From: JAFDVN01 sp964472275
GTDB taxonomy: Bacteria > Acidobacteriota > Holophagae > Holophagales > Holophagaceae
Assembly: GCA_964472275.1 (NCBI GenBank)
Contig: CAYYJN010000035.1
Location: 1-19,862, forward strand
Reading direction: 5' to 3'
DNA length: 19,862 bases
In this document: piece after piece, positions 16,007 through 19,862 of the stretch
Numbering within the stretch: the first letter of the stretch is position 1
Layout of the letters: each line of letters begins with the position of its first letter
Notes under the pieces: generated by a model
Told to the model about the DNA's origin: nothing
What the model saw: the letters and a program-made list of their open reading frames with translations, nothing else
The model's database searches: none
Made by a program: the position numbers and the translations under genes

Positions 16007-16424
16007 CTCAAGTACAGGCGACGAATCAGTTCCGGCCCATACGCGAAGCCGCCGCCCATGAGGAGCATCGCGAGGCCGATCAAGACCATCACGAAGCCGA
16101 CGCCGAAGAGGCTGCTGAAGAGCAGGAGGACGGGGTCTTCACCCGCGCGATCCAGGCCAGCTTCACGGTCTCGCCCTGCCGCGCCGCGGGCGGATTCTGC
16201 GCCCAGCTCGTCGTCAGCGTGCCGGGGTTCCCGACCGGGTCCGTGTAGGCCACGCGCAGCTTGTAGCTGGTGCCGCCCTTGGAGCCGCGCACGGGGATGA
16301 GCTCCGTCACCTGTCCATTGATGACGGGCCGACCATCCACCTTGCGGTGGGCGCGGAGGAGGAGCCAGCCGCCGAGACCCGCCAGCGCGAGGCCGATCAA
16401 CGCGAGGATGAGCGAGCCCTTCAC
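16003..16424 (-). pseudogene. DUF3592-like membrane protein, frameshifted by one base
   Basis: The GTG at 16424 opens MKGSLILALIGLALAGLGGW (a membrane helix), then a soluble DUF3592-like domain with VINGQVTELIP, YKLRVAYTDP and GETVKLAWIARVK. The frame then degenerates to TPSSCSSAASS. The neighbouring frame continues with PVLLLFSSLFGVGFVMVLIG, a second membrane helix, ending LIRRLYLS at 16003. Adding one C to the CCCC tract (16132-16135, plus-strand GGGG) restores a single 140-residue protein with the usual helix-domain-helix layout. This is either an assembly or sequencing error or a recent loss; I cannot tell which. The start overlaps the upstream lipoprotein stop (GTGA). Confidence 0.75.
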
Positions 16425-16735
16425 GGCGTGTCCTCATGCTCGTGGACGCTCACCTGGCCGCCAAAGCCTTCGTGGGTGATGGTCACATCGTAGGCGTAGG
16501 TGCGGCCGCAGCCTTCCAGCGTCCACAACTCCTGCGTGGTGCCGGTGCCCTGCTGCACGATGCGCGCGGACACGATCTTGGCCGCGGGGCAGTCGCCGTG
16601 ATGCATCTGATGCGTGTCCATCACCTCTGATTCGACCTCGGCGCGCATGGGGCCGGTGGCGGAAGTCTGGATCGCCGACGGCCCTTGGCAGGCGAGGCCC
16701 AGGGCGAGAACGGGAAGGACAAGCAGGCCACGCAC
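16421..16735 (-). CDS. Small lipoprotein of unknown function
   Basis: 104 residues. The signal sequence MRGLLVLPVLALGLAC ends in a clear lipobox with Cys16 as the lipidation site. The mature part has two more cysteines (C49 in HHGDCP and C76 in LEGCGRTYAY) that could form a disulfide. A His-rich spot (THQMHHGD) and an acidic His-containing tail (VHEHEDTP) might bind metal, but this is speculation. I do not recognise the family with certainty. The GTG at 16735 has a strong GGAGG five bases upstream. It sits 25 bases after the MOSC gene and overlaps the DUF3592 gene start by four bases. Confidence 0.8.
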   Translation of the reverse strand: MRGLLVLPVLALGLACQGPSAIQTSATGPMRAEVESEVMDTHQMHHGDCPAAKIVSARIVQQGTGTTQELWTLEGCGRTYAYDVTITHEGFGGQVSVHEHEDTP

Positions 16736-16760
16736 GGAGCCTCCGATGGGTGCCCCCAGG

Positions 16761-17372
16761 CTACCCCAGGAGCTTCGCCTTCCACTTGGGATTGAGGGCG
16801 GCCACCTGAGCCAACGCGCGCGCCTCCTCGGGGTCCTCCGCCTTGCGCCACCGAGCCTGGAGCGCGCGGACCACGGTCCATTCCGGGTGGAGCCGTTCCA
16901 GCAACCGGAGTTCCTGCCCCGGCGCCACCAGCCCTTCCCACAGCACGCGGAAATACCAGCCGCCCCGCCCCGCTTCGAAGACGCGGGTCACGATATCCTT
17001 CCGCCCATGCCGCCGCGCGAGCGTCGCGCAGGGCACACGCGCGCAGGAGACCTGAAGCTCGGTGTCGCCCAAGGCGAAGCGGTCGCCGATGCAGACGGTC
17101 TGATCGGACAGGCCTTCGATCAGCAGGTTCTCGCCGAAGGCGCCGCGCTCATCCGTGAAGCCTTCCGCCCTCCAATCCGCGTAGTGGGAATCGGCGTAGG
17201 CGAGCACCGCCTGCTCCGGCCCGCCGTGATGGACGGTGTCGCCGACCGCGTCGCCTTCGAAGCCCGTCCGCGTCAGGCGCAGCGCGTGGGCCACCGGCTC
17301 CTTGTGGATGGCGCTGCGCCAGCCGTCCAACTGGCGGACGGGGCCGGCGCGGAGCTGGAGGAGATGATTCAC
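16761..17372 (-). CDS. MOSC domain protein (YiiM-like)
   Basis: 203 residues. MOSC domains handle molybdenum-cofactor-linked or pyridoxal-derived sulfur and N-hydroxylated substrates. Diagnostic parts are GDAVGDTVHHGGPEQAVLAY (40-59), GAFGENLLIEG (77-87), IGDRFALGDTELQVS (95-109) and the cysteine motif CARVPCATLA (110-119), with Cys110 and Cys115. A YiiM-like C-terminal helical extension (from about 160) completes it. YiiM proteins in E. coli reduce 6-hydroxylaminopurine; a similar detoxifying role is possible but unproven. The GTG start overlaps the DUF2059 gene stop (17369-17372), so the genes are translationally coupled. Confidence 0.88.
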   Translation of the reverse strand: MNHLLQLRAGPVRQLDGWRSAIHKEPVAHALRLTRTGFEGDAVGDTVHHGGPEQAVLAYADSHYADWRAEGFTDERGAFGENLLIEGLSDQTVCIGDRFALGDTELQVSCARVPCATLARRHGRKDIVTRVFEAGRGGWYFRVLWEGLVAPGQELRLLERLHPEWTVVRALQARWRKAEDPEEARALAQVAALNPKWKAKLLG

Positions 17373-17833
17373 TTCGCGCCGTTCTCGGCGGGAGCGTCCT
17401 TCTTCATCTGATCCTGGAGCACTTTCAGCGCCAGCTCCATGCCGTAGCGCTTGCCGGCCTCCTCCAGTTCGCCGGACAGCGTCGCCTGCTTCGAGGCGAA
17501 GGACGCGCCTTCGGGGGAACCATAGAACTTCAAGGCCGCCTGGACTTCCTCGTTGGTGAAGTGCTTGGCGTAGACCGGCACGATCGCTTCCACGAAATCA
17601 TCCGCGTTGAAGGCGGCCTTGAAGGCTTCCAGGAATCCGGGAGGCATGGAATCCGCCTTGGCCTTCTGCGCTTCGAGCCCTTTGAGGAAGCCGACCTTGA
17701 CCTGCTCGGGATACTTCATGGCGAGCAGGAGTTTCTTGACCTGCGCGTGATCGGCTTCCGGCGCCGGTGCCGGAGCGGGCGCCTGGGCGATGAGAAGGGC
17801 GGGGACGAAGAGCGGAACGAGGACGCGGCGCAT
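17369..17833 (-). CDS. Secreted DUF2059 domain protein
   Basis: 154 residues. A signal peptide (MRRVLVPLFVPALLIA, cleavage near 16-18) is followed by a short Ala-Pro linker. The helical DUF2059-like region includes VKKLLLAMKYPEQVKVGF (32-49) and the family-typical YAKHFTNEEVQAALKFYGSPEGASFA (88-113). The protein is probably periplasmic and its function is unknown. The ATG at 17833 has AGGAG five bases upstream, but that site is partly inside a hairpin that abuts the start codon. It lies 30 bases after ribF and overlaps the MOSC gene start. Confidence 0.85.
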   Translation of the reverse strand: MRRVLVPLFVPALLIAQAPAPAPAPEADHAQVKKLLLAMKYPEQVKVGFLKGLEAQKAKADSMPPGFLEAFKAAFNADDFVEAIVPVYAKHFTNEEVQAALKFYGSPEGASFASKQATLSGELEEAGKRYGMELALKVLQDQMKKDAPAENGAK

Positions 17834-17853
17834 GGGGACTCCTGGAAGTCCCC
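17834..17853 (-). promoter_or_regulatory. Hairpin covering the ribosome-binding site of the DUF2059 gene
   Basis: In the mRNA, GGGGACT and AGTCCCC form a perfect 7-bp stem with a 6-base loop (TCCAGG), ending directly before the ATG. The Shine-Dalgarno AGGAG spans the loop and 3' arm, so folding should hide it. This could reduce or regulate translation relative to ribF. Confidence 0.6.
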
Positions 17854-17863
17854 TAGCTTGGCA

Positions 17864-18799
17864 TCAGTTCCGGTTCGCCTTCCACCATGCTTCGCCCTCG
17901 GCCACATCCTCGGCGATCTGTTCGCGCAAGGCGTCGGGGCCGTCGAATTTGCGCTCGCCGCGCAGGCGATGGAGGAAGCTCACCTCCAGGCGCACGCCGT
18001 AGAGATCGCCCTTGTAGCCCGGAAGATGCGTTTCCACGGTCAGCTTGCGGCCTTCGAAGGTGGGCTTCTCGCCCACATTGGTGAGGCCTAGGCGCGGACC
18101 GTCGAAATGCCCGCTTCGCGCTTCCGTCACATAGACGCCGCCCGCGGGAAGCTGCTCCTGCTCCCAGGCCAGGTTCGCGGTGGGAAAGCCCAGGTGCCGC
18201 CCGCGGCGATCGCCTTCCACGACGATGCCCGTGAGCGTGTAGGGATGGCCCAGCAGGCGCGCGGCTTCATCCGCCTCGCCCGCCTCCAGCGCCTCGCGCA
18301 CGCGGGTGGAGCTGAGTAGACCGCCATCCGGGGCGCGAAGGGCGTGGGCCTTCACTTCGCAGCCATGGCCGAAGGCCCAGGCGCGCAGCAGCGACAGATC
18401 GCCCGAGCGGTCGCGGCCGAAGCGGAAGGCGCGGCCCACATGGAGTTCCACCGGCTGCAATGCCTTGGCGAGTCCTTCCAGGAAGGCTTCCGGCGCGAGT
18501 TCGGAGAAGGAGCGCGAAAAGGGAATCACCCAGGCCAGATCCACGCCGCAGGACTTGAATGCCGCGAGGCGCTGGTCGAGCGTCATCAGGCGCTTGGGTT
18601 TCCGCTCGGGCGCGACGACCACGGCCGGGTGGGGATCGAAAGTGACGACGGCGCTCTTCACGCCCCGCGCCTCCGCGGCGCGCGCCGCTTCCGCCAGCAG
18701 CTCCCGGTGCCCGGCGTGGACGCCATCGAAATTGCCGAGCGTGACGACGACGGGGCCCGCCTTGGGCGCGTCTTCGAGCGCGTGGCGCCAGATCTTCAT
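17864..18799 (-). CDS. ribF: Bifunctional riboflavin kinase / FAD synthetase
   Basis: 311 residues, the usual length. It phosphorylates riboflavin to FMN and adenylates FMN to FAD in the cytoplasm. The N-terminal nucleotidyltransferase domain shows LGNFDGVHAGHREL (21-34), FDPHP (54-58) and the ISSTR-like LLSSTRVREAL (161-171). The C-terminal kinase domain shows GRHLGFPTANL (200-210) with the Mg/ATP-binding PTAN, GGVYV (220-224) and NVGEKPTF (241-248). The frame extends upstream to 18919, but the conserved domain starts at the ATG at 18799, which has GAGGGGG upstream and overlaps the terC stop (ATGA, 18796-18799). It is co-transcribed with terC. Confidence 0.96.
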   Translation of the reverse strand: MKIWRHALEDAPKAGPVVVTLGNFDGVHAGHRELLAEAARAAEARGVKSAVVTFDPHPAVVVAPERKPKRLMTLDQRLAAFKSCGVDLAWVIPFSRSFSELAPEAFLEGLAKALQPVELHVGRAFRFGRDRSGDLSLLRAWAFGHGCEVKAHALRAPDGGLLSSTRVREALEAGEADEAARLLGHPYTLTGIVVEGDRRGRHLGFPTANLAWEQEQLPAGGVYVTEARSGHFDGPRLGLTNVGEKPTFEGRKLTVETHLPGYKGDLYGVRLEVSFLHRLRGERKFDGPDALREQIAEDVAEGEAWWKANRN

Positions 18800-19743
18800 G
18801 CCGCCCCCTCGCCTTGCCGCTTCGGCCACACAAGGCTGGCGATGACGCTCAGCGCGAGGATGCCGAGGATCACCACCAGGCTCCAGGTCACGGGCACTTC
18901 CACGAAGTCCTCCCCGCACATCTTCAGACCCACGAAGGCGAGGATGAAGGCGAGACCGGTCTTGAGGCGGTGGAAGCGATCCATCATCTTGGCCAGCAGG
19001 AAGTAGAGGCTGCGCAGGCCCAGCACCGCGAAGATGTTGCTCGTGTAGACGATGAAGGGGTCTCGGCTCACCGCCAACACCGCCGGGATGGAGTCCACCG
19101 CGAAGATGAGGTCCGTCACCTCCACGCTCACGAGCACCAGCAGCAGCGGCGTGGCGAAGCGGCGGCCGCTCTTCACGCTCCAGAAGCGCTCGTGGCCGCC
19201 GCTCTCATCGTAGGGCACGCAACGGCGGAACAGGCGGGTGATGAGGTTGTCCGTGGGATCGCTCTCGGCCTCGCCGCCGAAGAGCATCTTGAGGCCGGTG
19301 AAGATGAGGAAGGCCCCGAACACATACATCATCCATTCGAAGCGGTGCAGCAGGGCCGTGCCCGCGAGGATCATGGCCGCGCGCATGAAGAGCGCGCCGA
19401 GGACACCCCAGTAGAGGACCCGGTGCTGGTGCCGCAACTCCACCCGGAAGGCCGCGAAGAGCAGGACGAACACGAAGAGGTTGTCCACGCTGAGGCTCTT
19501 CTCCAGCACCCAGGCGGTGAAGAACTCCAGGCCCGCCTTGGAGCCTTCGGCTTTGAAGATCACGGCGTTGAAGGCCAGCGCCAGGAGGATCCACGCGGCA
19601 CTCCAGGCCGCCGCCTCCTTCACCGAGGGCGCGTGGGCCTTGCGGTTGAACACGCCCAGGTCGAGGGCGAGCATGGCGAGGATGAGGAGGTGGAAGCCGA
19701 GCCAGGCCCACCACGGGGCGGCCTGGGAAAGGGCGTTGATCAA
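18796..19743 (-). CDS. TerC family integral membrane protein
   Basis: 315 residues with about eight or nine hydrophobic segments. Family-defining charged residues lie inside helices: LALDLGVFNRKAH (25-37), EKSLSVDNLFVF (81-92) and VSVEVTDLIFAVDSIPAVLAV (205-225), with Asp28, Asp87, Asp211 and Asp217. The fold is that of TerC/Alx proteins, linked in other bacteria to manganese export, tellurite resistance or loading metals onto secreted enzymes; the exact role here is unknown. The start is TTG at 19743 with GGAGG four bases upstream. It is the first gene of the minus-strand operon. No yybP-ykoY manganese riboswitch is evident in the 119 bases upstream. Confidence 0.93.
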   Translation of the reverse strand: MINALSQAAPWWAWLGFHLLILAMLALDLGVFNRKAHAPSVKEAAAWSAAWILLALAFNAVIFKAEGSKAGLEFFTAWVLEKSLSVDNLFVFVLLFAAFRVELRHQHRVLYWGVLGALFMRAAMILAGTALLHRFEWMMYVFGAFLIFTGLKMLFGGEAESDPTDNLITRLFRRCVPYDESGGHERFWSVKSGRRFATPLLLVLVSVEVTDLIFAVDSIPAVLAVSRDPFIVYTSNIFAVLGLRSLYFLLAKMMDRFHRLKTGLAFILAFVGLKMCGEDFVEVPVTWSLVVILGILALSVIASLVWPKRQGEGAA

Positions 19744-19862
19744 ATGGCCTCCATCCCTCTTAGTTTACGGGTGATGGCAAGATGTATCGCGACACTCTCG
19801 TACCTTAAGATAGTCGGCCCTGAGAAACCACCAGCCTCAGCACTGGCGCGGTCTTGATGAAA

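Noticed and set aside
18800..18919. N-terminal extension of ribF to 18919
   Set aside because: The added 40 residues are Arg/Gly-rich antisense of terC codons' other frame; the conserved RibF domain begins at 18799 with its own ribosome-binding site.
19744..19862. Manganese (yybP-ykoY) riboswitch upstream of terC
   Set aside because: None of the conserved loop sequences are visible in the 119 bases available, and the window ends before a full leader could be assessed.

Overview
The window comes from a GC-rich bacterial chromosome. It is protein-coding almost throughout, with short gaps and frequent 4-base start/stop overlaps. Many starts are GTG or TTG. The gene content (an HspR-type repressor behind dnaK-dnaJ, a MidA-type methyltransferase, an RND/MMPL exporter, small lipoproteins) and the base composition suggest Acidobacteriota, perhaps the Holophagae/Geothrix group. 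That placement is inference: there is no rRNA or other decisive marker. A run of 100 Ns at 3711-3810 shows this is a scaffolded draft assembly.

Layout. (1) 1-3159, minus strand: leuS (leucyl-tRNA synthetase), then the start of ftcD (glutamate formimidoyltransferase), which runs off the left edge. A 26-bp-arm palindrome fills the gap between them. (2) 3388-5224, plus: a large secreted lipoprotein of unknown function, interrupted by the assembly gap inside an Ala/Pro/Thr/Val-rich linker. A strong bidirectional hairpin separates it from yacG (minus). (3) 5525-9164, plus: a heat-shock cluster, promoter-dnaK-dnaJ-hspR, without grpE or hrcA. GC-rich heptad repeats fill both intergenic gaps. (4) 9161-9806, minus: an LprI/DUF1311-like secreted protein followed by a DUF2442 protein, the former in visibly AT-richer DNA. 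(5) 10031-16006, plus: an RpoD-like sigma factor, a DnaC-like AAA+ ATPase translationally coupled to it, an RND/MMPL exporter, a MntA-HepT type VII toxin-antitoxin pair, and a MidA/NDUFAF7-like methyltransferase whose start overlaps the hepT stop. (6) 16003-19743, minus: an apparent operon terC - ribF - DUF2059 protein - MOSC protein - small lipoprotein - frameshifted DUF3592 membrane protein.

How the genes work together. DnaK, DnaJ and HspR are expected to form a feedback-controlled chaperone unit; GrpE must be encoded elsewhere. MntA should adenylylate and neutralise the HepT ribonuclease. LeuS, RibF and FtcD are housekeeping or metabolic enzymes. YacG is a zinc-binding gyrase modulator. 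TerC, MOSC, the lipoproteins and the DUF proteins have poorly defined roles, and their operon gives no single pathway.

Most distinctive signals: a family of 7-bp-period GC-rich intergenic repeats at three gene junctions, one forming a 31-bp imperfect hairpin between dnaJ and hspR; the 12-base identity across the N gap, which joins the lipoprotein gene in frame; a 1-base frameshift in a C tract of the DUF3592 gene; the toxin-antitoxin pair fused by overlap to midA; and a hairpin that appears to bury the ribosome-binding site of the DUF2059 gene. I see no CRISPR array, phage, transposase, tRNA or rRNA, and no clearly new multi-gene system. No gene-free stretch exceeds about 300 bases.
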